A stretch of 64,000 nt of DNA, from the NCBI GenBank assembly GCA_024803745.1, contig JANJXV010000190.1, positions 997,501 through 1,061,500 on the forward strand, written 5' to 3'. The notes beneath the pieces are model-generated. The model did not search any database, was not told where the DNA came from, and saw only the letters and a program-made list of their open reading frames with translations. Source of the DNA: Megascapheus bottae (lineage: Eukaryota; Chordata; Mammalia; Rodentia; Geomyidae). Of the stretch, positions 10,001 through 31,879 are shown piece after piece; position 1 is the stretch's first letter; every line of letters starts with the position of its first letter. A program made the translations under genes and the position numbers.

Positions 10001-11999
10001 AAGCTGATGCCCTGGCTCTGTGGCAGTGTGGCCAGAAGGACACACGGGGTCCACATCCACTGGTGGCGACATGGGTCACCTTAGGTGGGAACGTTCACAC
10101 GGTCCATGGGCCAGAGCCACGCAGTAAGTCTGGGATGAACAGAGCAACGCGCATGCAGGTTTGCTGTGCAGTTCCCGCGGCCACCGCGGCGGGGAGGGCG
10201 TCTCCCTGGGCCACTCCACCCAGCCGCCCGGTCCGGTGCTGTGAAATGCAGGGATGATTCCATCCCTGTGGACAGGGCTCCATCCGACGTGGTTGGCCTG
10301 GTCCCTAGGTGGACCTGCCATGGCTGACCCTGGATGCATATTTCCCCCACAGTCCAGTTCGTGGGGCTTGAACTCACCTGAGCACTGTCCTTGGGTTTTC
10401 TCAAGGCTAGAGAGCCACAGCCCCGTCTGGCCTTTTCTATGTATGTGGTACTGAGAAATCGAACCCGGGCCTTTGTGCATGCTAAGCAAGGCCACACTAG
10501 GCCACACTCCCCGCCCCCGGTGAGGGCATTTTTAATTCTGGAGAACAGTATCTTTAGAGAGGAACACTCCCCAGTGTCCCAGGCTTTTAGGGAGAGTCAG
10601 GTGATGAGCTGGCTTCACAGACACCATCAGTAGAAAATGGCGGAGACCTGGAATGGGGGCCAGGAGATCCAGCTCTGAGCCATATGAGCTCCTGGAAGCC
10701 CACGGACAGAGTCGTCCAGCTGCTTTTCCCTTGTCTACTTTCAAACCCACTTCTCCGGGTTGCAGCGTGATCTTTACTTCCTGTGTGTCTCTGCAGGCTG
10801 AGCTTCCCTTCTGCACCGGAGACATTATTACTGTTTTTGGTGAAATCGACGAGGATGGATTTTATTACGTAAGTTTCTGATATGAAGAAGCACCATTTCA
10901 ATCGTGTTTGTTTATTCCTCCTAATTACGCATGAACTATGACTTTCAAGCAGCTTGCAGAAAACTTTGACTAGCTTGCTCTCTTTTTCCTGAGGGTTTTT
11001 TTTTCCAGTACTCAGCTTTGAACTCAGGTCCTTATGCTTTGCTTAGGCAGGAGTTCTACCAGTTGAGCTACGCTGCAGCCATTTTTGCTTTAGTTATTTT
11101 TCAGATAGAATCTTGTGCTTCTTTCCCTGGGTGGATCTTGACCTTGGCCTTCCTGCTTTGCAGCTGGGCTTAAAGGCATGCCCACCGCACCCGCTTCCCC
11201 CCCCCCCCACACCAGTATGGACTTCTTCCCAGCCCTTGTCTTAAAATCAGACGAGTGCAGGTTTCAGAGGCCCGAGATTCTGGCTTTGCTCTGCCTGGCT
11301 TCTGACTTTTTTAGTTTTCAGTCTGCATGGGGTCAAACTTTGTCATCCCTGAGGATTCTGGGGCAGAGGAATCGGAACCTCTATGGAAGAAAAAGGCAAA
11401 CTGTCTCTCCTTTGGGAAAGCTAAGAGGACGAGTAGTTCCCCTTGCCAGCCTCCCTGTGCTTCCAGGGGGAGCTGAACGGGCAGAAAGGCCTCGTGCCTT
11501 CTAACTTCCTGGAAGAAGTGCCTGACGACGTGGAGGTGTACCTGTCTGACGCCCCGACCCACCACGCCCACGACACGGCCATGCGCGCCAAGGCCAAACG
11601 GGTAAGTCGGCCTCCTTAGCCTCCGGCCTCCGGCCTCCACCCCTGCTGTCCTAGCCTGAGCTGTACGTTGATATTCTCACGTCCCGGGTGTGGAGCAGGC
11701 AGCCCGAGTCCTCCCCTGTCCTTGCCCAAGGGCTGGGCCTACAGGTGCCTAGTTCTCAGCCCCAAGTCCGGTTCTCACGGAAGGGCCCCCGGGTCTCCTC
11801 TGCTCCCGCCCTCCATGACAGAGGCACATGTCAGTCGAGGCAGGTGGAGACCGGGGTGTGAATGGCCCTTCCAGCATACCCGCATCTGCCGTAGCGTCTC
11901 ATCTTTACGTCACGCTCCTATCTGTTCTATTTCATGTATATATTTTTATTTCTTCGCTCATCTTGGACACAGAAGAAGAGCGTTCATTTCACACCTTAA
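628..11999 (+). CDS. RIMBP2: RIMBP2, RIM-binding protein 2, C-terminal half (spliced; 5' part outside the window)
   Basis: RIM-BP2 is a presynaptic active-zone scaffold whose SH3 domains bind proline-rich motifs of RIMs and voltage-gated Ca2+ channels, coupling channels to release sites (family knowledge). I joined ten core exons with GT/AG borders and matching phases: 628-1077, 1412-1558, 1789-1947, 5835-5952, 8965-9149, 9352-9520, 9648-9751, 10797-10868, 11467-11601 and 11973-11999. They total 1566 nt, 521 residues plus TAA. A further exon, 3915-4358, fits in frame as optional. Domain order is the end of an FN3 domain, a Ser/Pro/acidic linker, SH3-2 (VALFDYDPL) and SH3-3 (VALYDYDPR). The sequence agrees closely with mammalian RIMBP2 as I remember it. 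The first exon opens in phase 0 after a clear acceptor, so SH3-1 and the other FN3 domains lie upstream. TSPOAP1 and RIMBP3 paralogues are less likely given the exact C-terminus and the PIWIL1 neighbour. Confidence 0.95.
1125..1240. repeat. CA/CG-rich imperfect microsatellite
   Basis: Alternating purine-pyrimidine sequence (cacacgcgtgtgcacacgca) in the RIMBP2 intron just after the 628-1077 exon. Confidence 0.75.
1412..1558 (+). CDS. RIMBP2: RIMBP2 coding exon: acidic/basic linker with [13 protein letters not shown]
   Basis: Acceptor ttcccaag and donor gtgagc; 147 nt, phase 0. It begins LEKRSLFL and ends with the conserved [13 protein letters not shown] block. The middle is a variable Asp/Glu-rich stretch followed by PEPRRRG. 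No folded domain is expected in this part of the protein. Confidence 0.93.
1789..1947 (+). CDS. RIMBP2: RIMBP2 coding exon: acidic segment [19 protein letters not shown]
   Basis: Acceptor ctccacag and donor gtgagt; 159 nt, phase 0. It encodes [19 protein letters not shown], then a glutamate-rich run and [13 protein letters not shown]. It is nearly invariant compared with remembered mammalian RIMBP2, unlike the flanking linker exons. Confidence 0.95.
1948..3914 (+). other. RIMBP2 intron, GC-rich
   Basis: No exon, SINE or tandem repeat stood out. Open frames here lack paired splice sites or homology. Confidence 0.6.
3915..4358 (+). CDS. RIMBP2: RIMBP2 probable optional (alternatively spliced) exon
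   Basis: After acceptor cccctaag a 444-nt frame (148 codons, phase 0 to phase 0) ends at donor CAG|gtgggc, so it can be included or skipped without shifting the frame between the neighbouring exons. It encodes [17 protein letters not shown] sequence (the exon proper starts at E), [15 protein letters not shown], a Cys/Ser-rich part and [18 protein letters not shown], a plausible basic-directed kinase site. The frame stays open to about 4697. A second donor, GAG|gtgacc at 4443, would give a 528-nt exon, also phase 0. I do not recall this segment in the shorter mammalian isoform, so optional use is inferred from phase and codon character. Confidence 0.62.
5835..5952 (+). CDS. RIMBP2: RIMBP2 coding exon: short arginine-rich linker
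   Basis: Acceptor tctctag and donor gtgagt; 118 nt, phase 0 to phase 1. It starts [10 protein letters not shown] and continues with [17 protein letters not shown], aligning with the mammalian linker ILGNPASAGR...GRR. Its last G joins AT of the next exon to make Asp, as expected. No ATG lies in frame, so the exon is easy to miss. The sequence is diverged and GC-rich, but both splice sites and the phases fit. Confidence 0.85.
6018..6173. repeat. (CA)n microsatellite, interrupted
   Basis: About 155 bp of CA repeats with CG and TG interruptions, 65 bp into the intron after the 5835-5952 exon of RIMBP2. Confidence 0.93.
6486..6655. repeat. Pyrimidine-rich minisatellite
   Basis: Degenerate repeats of ctcccctcgtcctcccccac type in a RIMBP2 intron. 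The plus (transcribed-sense) strand is nearly all C and T. Confidence 0.8.
7796..7998 (-). mobile_element. tRNA/7SL-like composite SINE, old copy
   Basis: Reverse-strand SINE signature (gggcttgaaccggggctc, ctctaccacatgagccac, then ggcttcaaactggaacctca). Diverged; in the RIMBP2 intron before SH3-2. Confidence 0.65.
8965..9149 (+). CDS. RIMBP2: RIMBP2 coding exon: start of SH3-2
   Basis: Acceptor tgtccccag and donor gtgggc; 185 nt, phase 1 to 0. After [20 protein letters not shown] it enters the second SH3 domain: [13 protein letters not shown] (ALYDY-type motif), the RT loop with [15 protein letters not shown], and KEGQVIK before the intron. The SH3 core is almost identical to remembered mammalian RIMBP2. 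Confidence 0.95.
9352..9520 (+). CDS. RIMBP2: RIMBP2 coding exon: end of SH3-2 and inter-SH3 linker
   Basis: Acceptor gctgcag and donor gtgagc; 169 nt, phase 0 to 1. It encodes [29 protein letters not shown] (final SH3 strands) and the linker [18 protein letters not shown]. The GFY and P-N residues typical of the SH3 ligand groove are present. Confidence 0.95.
9648..9751 (+). CDS. RIMBP2: RIMBP2 coding exon: start of SH3-3
   Basis: Acceptor tttcacag and donor gtaccc; 104 nt, phase 1 to 0. It encodes [16 protein letters not shown], then [19 protein letters not shown], the ALYDY motif and RT loop of the third SH3 domain. Confidence 0.95.
10360..10515 (-). mobile_element. Dimeric tRNA-derived SINE, reverse
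   Basis: gggcttgaactcacctgagc at the left end and ggtactgagaaatcgaaccc with the reverse A box at the right. This is the same family as the copy at 238. Confidence 0.8.
10797..10868 (+). CDS. RIMBP2: RIMBP2 coding exon: SH3-3 centre
   Basis: Acceptor tctctgcag and donor gtaagt; 72 nt, exactly 24 codons. It encodes [14 protein letters not shown] and [10 protein letters not shown], the n-Src loop and central strands of SH3-3. Confidence 0.95.
11005..11200 (-). mobile_element. Composite SINE, old reverse copy
   Basis: Diverged reverse signature: agtactcagctttgaactca, taccagttgagctacgctgc, then a 7SL-like part ending tgggcttaaaggcatgcc. In the last long RIMBP2 intron but one. Confidence 0.6.
11467..11601 (+). 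CDS. RIMBP2: RIMBP2 coding exon: end of SH3-3 and C-terminal tail
   Basis: Acceptor gcttccag and donor gtaagt; 135 nt, phase 0. It encodes [18 protein letters not shown], the last SH3 strands with the groove residues P-S-N-F, then [11 protein letters not shown] and the basic AMRAKAKR. Confidence 0.95.
11973..11999 (+). CDS. RIMBP2: RIMBP2 last coding exon: eight codons plus stop
   Basis: Acceptor cttggacacag is followed by codons for KKSVHFTP and TAA. This matches the C-terminus I remember for mammalian RIMBP2. The same exon continues into the 3'UTR. Confidence 0.93.
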   Translation, partial: KKSVHFTP

Positions 12000-12109
12000 T
12001 CAGGCATGTAGCCTCCACGTAAGTGAGCAACTGAAGACACCTAGAGAGATACCGACCTAAGCTACCCTAAGCGGACCCACACGGTCGACTTAAGGCTCCA
12101 CTGTGGGCT

Positions 12110-12110
<1 letters not shown>

Positions 12111-12163
<53 letters not shown>
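12111..12163. repeat. (AG)n microsatellite in the RIMBP2 3'UTR
   Basis: About 26 uninterrupted AG units, 110 bp after the stop codon. Confidence 0.95.
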
Positions 12164-12166
<3 letters not shown>

Positions 12167-12418
12167 AATATGTCTCAAAAAAACCATTGGACCTAAATTG
12201 CTAGTCAATTACTTGGTCTCAATCGCAAAGCAGCTGGATTCATACGGACATGGATCCTCTTTAAAACTCACTTCCTACCATTTCTCTCAAGAGTATTTGA
12301 AAAGCAGCGTTGAGAACATATTTCTTAATGAGCTGTTTGTTTACACAGTGTCCCGTGTCTACTTTAATGGAAGCTGCATATTGCATTGTTAACCACTCCT
12401 GGAAAAAAGCACAATCTA

Positions 12419-12424
12419 ATAAAC
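12419..12424 (+). terminator. RIMBP2 proximal polyadenylation signal (candidate)
   Basis: Canonical AATAAA 420 bp after the stop. The downstream sequence is only weakly T/GT-rich, so use is uncertain. Confidence 0.35.
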
Positions 12425-14111
12425 ATGTTTACTTAAAACTAAATTTAAAAGAACACCTTGTCACCCCAGATTACGCAGGCCAGTGACGAAGGGTGCCCAG
12501 GGGTTGGCCTCAAGCCGGGAGCGCTGGCCCGAGTGCCGGCCTGCCACGCCTCCTCCTGGGGGAAGCCGGGACTCACCTCAGGGCACAGCTGCTCCGAGCG
12601 TGAGAGGGGCTCTGGCTTACCAATGCAATAGGACATCCCAGGACACGCAGCTCGCACCCTGCCCCAGTGGGCCCAGGTGGTATCTTCAGGTGTGCTTCGG
12701 GATGCATTCCTAGGTGTTTTCCATTAGAATTCAACCTTGATTTCAAATCCAAGCAAGCTCGAAGCCCCTGGCTGCTTTCCCATGCCTGCCCAATGTGGAC
12801 GCTCGCTTGAAAGGGCTTTGCAGCCCGGGTGATGGATTATTATCTTATTGCTGGCGCGTGTGCAGCTGCAAAAATAGGCAAGGCCGAGAGGTCATGCAAC
12901 ATGTCAGAAAAAACCTCCCCACCCTCCAGAGCACGACTGGCTAAGTACCTAAGTGTTCTGAAGTGCTGTGCTGTGTGCTGGGGAAAATTCACACTCCACT
13001 ATTTGAAAAGAATGGAAGCGTTCCGTGCGGGCCTCTGAGCTTTCTTTGATTGTAATTAAGGTTCATCTTAGTTTTTTTTTTTTTTCCTTTCAACCAGTAC
13101 GCCATCTCCCAAGTTTCTGTAGAATTCTAACTGACCTGAGAACGCATCCACCAGTGTCAGCCCCCCTAGGCAAGCAAGCAGTTCCAACCCACCCAAATTC
13201 CACTGAGGTGACACCTGGGCGCCAGGCAAGGGCCCGGCCCGCCCCTGCTTTAGTATGAATTTGTACAGTAAACGAAGACCTGGCTTCGTTTGCCATGTGC
13301 TGCCCCCCCTCCCAAGACAAAGACACTGAAAGCCCACACGGCCAGGCCTCTCTCCGAGGGCCGTGGTGCAGGTGCCACGGTGCTTCTCATGGCATGCTGT
13401 AGAACTGGAGAGAGAGAGGCGCCGCCCCGCCCCACCCTGCCCTTTGCTGGTGGAGACGGGCGGTGTGAGATGCCAGCGGCGGCACACTCACTGTCACGTA
13501 TGCCTACTAGGTTCCTCCCGAGGGTTCAGGGACAGCAAGGAGAGCTCCATCCCCCACAGCCCACCTCCATCCGGGGTCACCTACGTCATCCTTGGGTTCT
13601 GGTAGTCCTGGGAGAGGCAGGGAAATGTCCTCGAGAAGGAGAAAGGGGCTGCTTTCCAAAGGGAAGGAACTGCTGAAACGGCTGGGCGCGGTGAAGTGAA
13701 CGCCTCCCCTGTGTCCGGACAGCCTCAGACCTGTGCGGCGCTCTTTAACCCCACACTAGGGCTTTCATGACTCAAGCACTTCCTAAACTCACCCTCCTCC
13801 CCGACACCACTGGAGAAATGCACTTTTGCACTACCATCCTCTAGCCACCTGCGAGACCAGAGGGGCCGTCCTCCCCTCCCTCCGCGAGGCCCGCCTCGGG
13901 CCCCAGGCCCAGGGCTCGGTCAAAAGGCGGAGGGACGCCTTGCTGACCGGCAGCCTTGGCACCGCTGTCACCCACTTAGGGGAAGGCTCCCCACCTTCCC
14001 CTCGGTCCAATGCTCGCCTTCTCATGCATCGACTTCACTTTGGTCTTGAAATTCCTAGTTTAAGTCGCCTTGATGTTCTGCCTTATAACTGCACAATGAT
14101 TTGTACTGTCT

Positions 14112-14117
14112 AATAAA
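14112..14117 (+). terminator. RIMBP2 main polyadenylation signal
   Basis: Canonical AATAAA with a GT/T-rich downstream element within 10-30 bp. This is the best-formed signal in the region. Confidence 0.65.
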
Positions 14118-14757
14118 ATACTGTGTCCTTCGTATGTGTTCTGCATTCCTGGTCTTCATCCTCACTGACACAGGGGCTTTTCATCAGGTTACCAGGCCAT
14201 GCATTTGAAAAGCCGAGGGTCTTAAGTCTTTCAGAGCAAGCCAGGCAAATACACAGAAAATGTTTACACAGTCATACAAAAGACAAAAAGCTAAGGAGAG
14301 AAGAGTAGCTTTGCTGAGTTTCAGTATCCAGCTGGCCAGAAGCTGACCCCTCTTTGCTTTCAGTGTTAGCCCTTTTTCGCCACATTGCCACACCCACTTC
14401 CACAGCACACAGTAGACATCGCATAAGGCACTGCCCGCACCGACGGCGCAGCTCACGTCCCCTCCAACCACCTGCCTGCCATCGTCACTGGCATTTGAAC
14501 GGAGACTTAGGAAGTTCTGAAACAGGTCCTTGGTGGCTTCTATTTTGTAATCCCTGTCCTCCTGTAAAGTGTTTCTACTCTTTATACTTTTCAGATGGCC
14601 TTTCTTTTGTAATTTCTGGAAGGTTTATACGTAAATGGCGAGAGCTTTCCTCATTGTCTTCAGAAACTAGACTGTCAGCTGTGCTCCAATCCTATGTGGT
14701 AGATGAAATGATTACTGTGTGGGCGTGTGCATGTGTCCCTTTGTGTCATTTTCTAGA

Positions 14758-14763
14758 AATAAA
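14758..14763 (+). terminator. RIMBP2 distal polyadenylation signal (candidate)
   Basis: AATAAA followed by T-rich sequence (tttgtatcttctattttg), immediately before a reverse SINE. If used, it would extend the RIMBP2 3'UTR to about 2.8 kb. Confidence 0.4.
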
Positions 14764-14807
14764 ATGTTATTTTATACAATGCCGCTTTGTATCTTCTATT
14801 TTGCCTG

Positions 14808-14966
14808 AGCTCTGTCCTTGGCTTTCTCAAGGCTAGTGCTCAACCACCTGAGCCACAGCACCCCTTCCGCTTTCCTGTGGATGTGCCACTGGGGAACAGA
14901 ACCCTGGTCTTCCTGCATGCTAGGGAAGCGCTCTACCACCAGGCCAGGCTCCTGGCCCCATACCTT
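14808..14966 (-). mobile_element. Dimeric tRNA-derived SINE, reverse, just beyond RIMBP2
   Basis: cctgagctctgtccttggct followed by caccacctgagccacag-type sequence and the reverse B box cagaaccctggtcttcct. It begins about 45 bp after the distal RIMBP2 AATAAA. Confidence 0.8.
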
Positions 14967-15821
14967 TATCTTACTCTTCTGGGGCGGCAAGATAGTCATA
15001 AAACACTTATTTCTTGTGTTTTTCTCCCAAAAAACGACCTTGAATCGTGTGGTGGTGGCAGCCTTGGGTAGACAGGAGTCAGAGGTCAGCGCCACTTAGG
15101 CTCTGGGGGCTGCAGGCACCCAGACTGAGGGCTCTGCTGGCAGTGCTAGCACTCATGAAAGGAAGAGCTGTGCTGACTGCAGTACCCACCCCCCCACACA
15201 CACGCACCACTACCAGCTTGTCCTCTGCAGCCCACAGGAACCAGGCAGAAGGGTGTGAGGGAGGAAAGCTGTCTGCCTCCGAGTCGGGAAGCAGCGTGAG
15301 CCAGGGCCGGGGCAGAGACATGCCCTTCAAAGAGCGTGCAACAGACATCCAAGTCCTTCAGCTCAGCAGTGGACTCGCACAGGGACAACTCAGGAGGCCG
15401 GCTGGCCTGGGACACGCAGCCATGGACGTGGGTCCCAGTGAGCCCTGGGCAGAGGCTAGCCCGGGCAGCATCTCCCCGCCCAGTCCTGATGAAGGGCAGT
15501 GACAATCTCTGGGCACCTGCCACAGCTCCAAGTCCTTTCTCTCCATGGTGGAGCTTTACACCGTGAGAGTGGGATTTTAACACTCGTTGTCACTAGCCTT
15601 GGAATCCACAAAACCCCTCCACTGAAACGTGAGCACCTTTAGAGGCTTCGTGTGTGCCAAGACGTGGCTCCCCTGAGTTTCTTCCGATGCTCGGCAAGCC
15701 AGATGAGGGGACGGCTCTGAGCCCCGCACGGGGTGGACCGCACCGATCAGCCCTGAGGTCTCCAGAACACCCCAGGGTTCGGGGTGGCACACAACACACA
15801 CAGGACACTGTGCACAATGGC

Positions 15822-15827
15822 TTTATT
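15822..15827 (-). terminator. PIWIL1 polyadenylation signal
   Basis: Minus-strand AATAAA, followed within 15-40 bp by a strong GT-rich element (gtgtcctgtgtgtgttgtgtg). Confidence 0.75.
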
Positions 15828-16055
15828 GCACTGCAGAGGGAAATTACAGCTCAGTTCCCGCAGCACCGGCATCCCAGGCCAGGCGCAGGGTCTGTACACC
15901 ATACAGCAGCAAATCACTAACTCCAAGCTGCCTCTGCAAAGGCTGCCAACAGTTCCAATGCTCAGATGCAAATGCCTGCAGCGCCAGTCTTCGGCTGGAT
16001 CCCTCCCGCCCTGTGAGCCCGGCTCCTGCAGAGCTCTAGCCAGAAGCAGCGTTTC

Positions 16056-16168
16056 CCTTGCTTGAGACAGAGTCTCGCTATGTAGCCCAGGCTGGCCTCC
16101 AACTCTTAAGTCCTCCTGCCTCTGCCTCCCGAGTGCTGGGAATACAGGCACGGACACCATGCTTGGCA
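16056..16168 (-). mobile_element. B1 SINE in the PIWIL1 3'UTR (sense to the mRNA)
   Basis: On the plus strand it reads gagacagagtctcgctatgt agcccaggctggcc, then tgcctcccgagtgctgggaa tacaggca, the reverse complement of B1/Alu-type 7SL SINEs. PIWIL1 is on the minus strand, so the element is in sense orientation in its mRNA. Confidence 0.88.
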
Positions 16169-16868
16169 GTTCACCTCCTACGTGGAGCCATAGCCTCTCA
16201 TCTGCCCTCCAGCAGCTTCAACCACCACATGGAAAGAAAATGCATAAACTACCCTGTCACTCAAGCAAGCCGACTGTCACTTTCGCTATTGTTTATAAGC
16301 CCTAGAATGTCTTGGACGCACAATGAAATGAACAGCAATGCTACTTCTCACTGTCATTCCTGGCCTCTTATCGAAGAACCTTAAAATATTTCTTTGGGCA
16401 AAAACGTTAAAATTTCCAACTACATTTATAACCTTCAACTCTCCTGAAGAAATAAAAAATAAACACCCCCATACTATAAGTATTTAAAGGTAGCTTTTAT
16501 CATTAAAATGCAATATAACTCATCAAAACCTGGCTGAGACTGAGTGAGTGCCTGCTTCGTGTTTTTCCTGCATCTTGAAAATAAAGTTAACACAGGAGGG
16601 CAGTGAGTCCTGTCTCACCGGAAGCAAGCCTGCCAACCTACGCTCTGACGCTTTAGGGAATTGCTTATAAAACAAAATGCCTTGGCCATCAAAATATACT
16701 TAAGAGAAACCAACAAATAAAATAGAAACGCTTAACTTCCACCTATACAATAAACAATCAGTTAATAGCAACATTGCAATGAAAACTCTGGCTATCTCCC
16801 AATCCCCAGAGGGAATCGTTATCAAGACTACAGAAGTTGCAGGGCAGGGTGGCGGCGCAGTGCTGTGG

Positions 16869-29864
<12,996 letters not shown>

Positions 29865-30283
29865 CGTCTCTTGACAGAAAGGGACTGTGAGGGCGATAGG
29901 AGGGGAGCTCCCCGCTTCCACAGCGTCACCGCCGCACCCCGGCTTACCAGCGGTGGTTCCGGCGCTCGGCCTGGCCTGGCCTGGCCTCGGGGGTCCGGCC
30001 TGGACGCTGGGGAGGTCGCTCCTGAGCCGAGACACGGATTCCGGCTTCAGGGAGGGGGAGCGCGACAGCCCCGCGGCGGCGGACCCACGCCGCGGCCACC
30101 GGCCGGGCGACACCACGCCCAGCCACGGGGCGGACACGGGGCACCCCGCCCCCACCCGGGCGCGGCGCGGCTCTGCCGGCCTGCGTGGGCACCCGCGAGG
30201 GCGCAGCCCCGGGCCCGGCCTGCCAGGCGGCCCCCACGCCCGCCCGCCCGCCCGCCTCTCGTGGCCCTCGGCCTCCGCCTCAC

Positions 30284-30490
30284 CTGCGGGCCGCCTCCTG
30301 CCGGGCGCCGCCGCCGCCTGGTCCCAGCCGCCCGCACCCGCCGCCCGCACCCACCAGCTGGCCCCGCCAACAGCCTCAACGGCCCGATCCCTCCGCGCCG
30401 CCTCCCGGGCTGCGGCCGCGCGGGCGTCCGCGGCCTCAGGGCCGGGCGGCGCAACTTTTCCGGGCGGACGGACACGGCCTTCGAGCCGAG
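30284..30490 (-). other. PIWIL1: PIWIL1 probable non-coding first exon (5'UTR)
   Basis: Coding exon 1 begins at a splice acceptor five bases before the ATG, so the mRNA needs an upstream exon. The best minus-strand donor in the CpG island is CAG|gtgagg just below 30284. The upper limit is a guess, set just downstream of the CCAAT and MYB elements; the TSS cannot be read from sequence. Confidence 0.5.
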
Positions 30491-30495
30491 CGAGT

Positions 30496-30531
30496 TAACG
30501 GCGTGCTGCGCGCGTGCTGCGCCCTGATTGG
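30496..30531 (-). promoter_or_regulatory. PIWIL1 core promoter: CCAAT box and MYB-type element
   Basis: On the minus strand CCAAT (30531-30527, context gcagccaatcag) is followed by a perfect MYB consensus, TAACGG on the plus strand at 30496-30501. Both sit in a CpG-dense region just upstream of the inferred first exon. Piwi-pathway genes including Piwil1 are known targets of A-MYB in meiotic cells; that this site is used is inference. Confidence 0.55.
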
Positions 30532-30883
30532 CTGCCGCGCGGACGGCGGTTTCCCGGGGGCGGGGCTACGCGAGCACGCCTGCGTCACGCCGGGCCCCGC
30601 CCCGGCCCCGCCCACACACGCCCGGGCCCCGCCTCCCCCGGGGCCCGGCCCCGCCCACACACGCCCGGGCCCCGCCTCCCCCGGCGTCCCTCGTGTCAGT
30701 CCACGTGGAAATTGGGCCCGGTGGGCTTCCAGGCGAAGCCTGCGCTGCAGCTCGGCCTGGGCCGCAGAGCCGCGGGCCCTTCCCCCGGGAGGTGGGAGGC
30801 TGCCACGGCAGGGCGCAGGGGGCCGCGTGCCTGAAGTGTCCCTCAGAAAACCCCGCCAGCTGGTGTCCCCGGCGGGCGCGTGC

Positions 30884-31620
30884 CCTCCTCAGGGCGTCCG
30901 GGTCCGGGTGCCTCGGGGCGTCCGGGCCGGGGTGCCTCGGGGTGCGCGCCCGCCTCAGGGCGTCCGGGTCCGGGTGCCTCGGGGCGCGTGCCCGCCTCAG
31001 GGCGTCCGGGTCCGGGTGCCTCGGGGCGCGTGCCCGCCTCAGGGCGTCCGGGTCCGGGGTGCCTCGGGGTGCGCGCCCGCCTCAGGGCGTCCGGGTCCGG
31101 GGTGCCTCGGGGTGCGCGCCCGCCTCAGGGCGTCCGGGTCCGGGTGCCTCGGGGCGTCGGGGCCGGGGTGCCTCGGGGCGCGCGCCCGCCTCAGGGCGTC
31201 CGGGTCCGGGGTGCGCGCCCGCCTCAGGGCGTCCGGGTCCGGGTGCCTCGGGGCGCGTGCCCGCCTCAGGGCGTCCGGGTCCGGGTGCCTCGGGGCGCGT
31301 GCCCGCCTCAGGGCGTCCGGGTCCGGGGTGCCTCGGGGTGCGCGCCCGCCTCAGGGCGTCCGGGTCCGGGTGCCTCGGGGCGTCGGGGCCGGGGTGCCTC
31401 GGGGTGCGCGCCTGCCTCGGGGCGTCCGGGTCCGGTGCCTCGGGGCGTCAGGGCCGGGGTGCCTCGGGGTGCGCGCCTGCCTCGGGGCGTCCGGGCCGGG
31501 GTGCCTGGGGGCGCGCGCCCGCCTCGGGGCATAGGGCCGGGTCCGGGGCGCCTCGGGGTGCGCGCCTGCCTCGGGGCGTAGGGCCGGGTCCGGGGCGCCT
31601 CGGGGCGCGCGCCTGCCCGA
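30884..31620. repeat. GC-rich minisatellite, about 42-bp unit
   Basis: About 17 head-to-tail copies of a unit of the form gcgtccgggtccgggtgcct followed by cggggcgcgtgcccgcctcagg. Some copies have one extra G; others lack an internal 9-19 bp. Because 42 bp is 14 codons and has no stop, long open frames arise on both strands; they are not genes. Confidence 0.92.
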
Positions 31621-31879
31621 GGGCGGCTGTGCGGCGGGGCGTGCGCGCCCGCGTCGGGCCGGCAGGCGTCTGCAGGTGCCGGGCCGTGGCCTGGCCCCAG
31701 CCGGCCGCAGGCGCTCGGAGCCCCCAGCGAGCCCCCACGGGCCGGAGCCACCGAGACGAGACGCAGCCCCGGCGGTGTCGCCAGCGGAGGGACGCCGTGG
31801 GCAGGCCGGCCGAGGAGCCCCTCGCGGCCCTCCAGCCTCAGGTTTGTGACTCGTCCTTCCCGGGTCTTCGCGTCGTCGT

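Larger units (their letters stand above)
12000..14135 (+). other. RIMBP2: RIMBP2 3' untranslated region
   Basis: AT-richer non-coding sequence follows the stop codon. It contains an (AG)n microsatellite and no competing gene. The end is placed by AATAAA at 14112 with a GT-rich element (ctgtgtccttcgtatgtgtt) just downstream. An earlier AATAAA at 12419 and a later one at 14758 could give shorter or longer forms. Confidence 0.7.
14136..15804. other. Short intergenic gap between the convergent RIMBP2 and PIWIL1 ends
   Basis: About 1.7 kb (1.0 kb if the distal RIMBP2 poly(A) site is used). It holds a reverse SINE and otherwise nothing recognised. Confidence 0.6.
15805..16868 (-). other. PIWIL1: PIWIL1 3' untranslated region
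   Basis: About 1.06 kb lies between the TGA and the poly(A) site implied by AATAAA at 15827-15822 (minus strand). I saw no earlier minus-strand AATAAA. The UTR carries a B1 SINE in the sense orientation. Confidence 0.7.
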
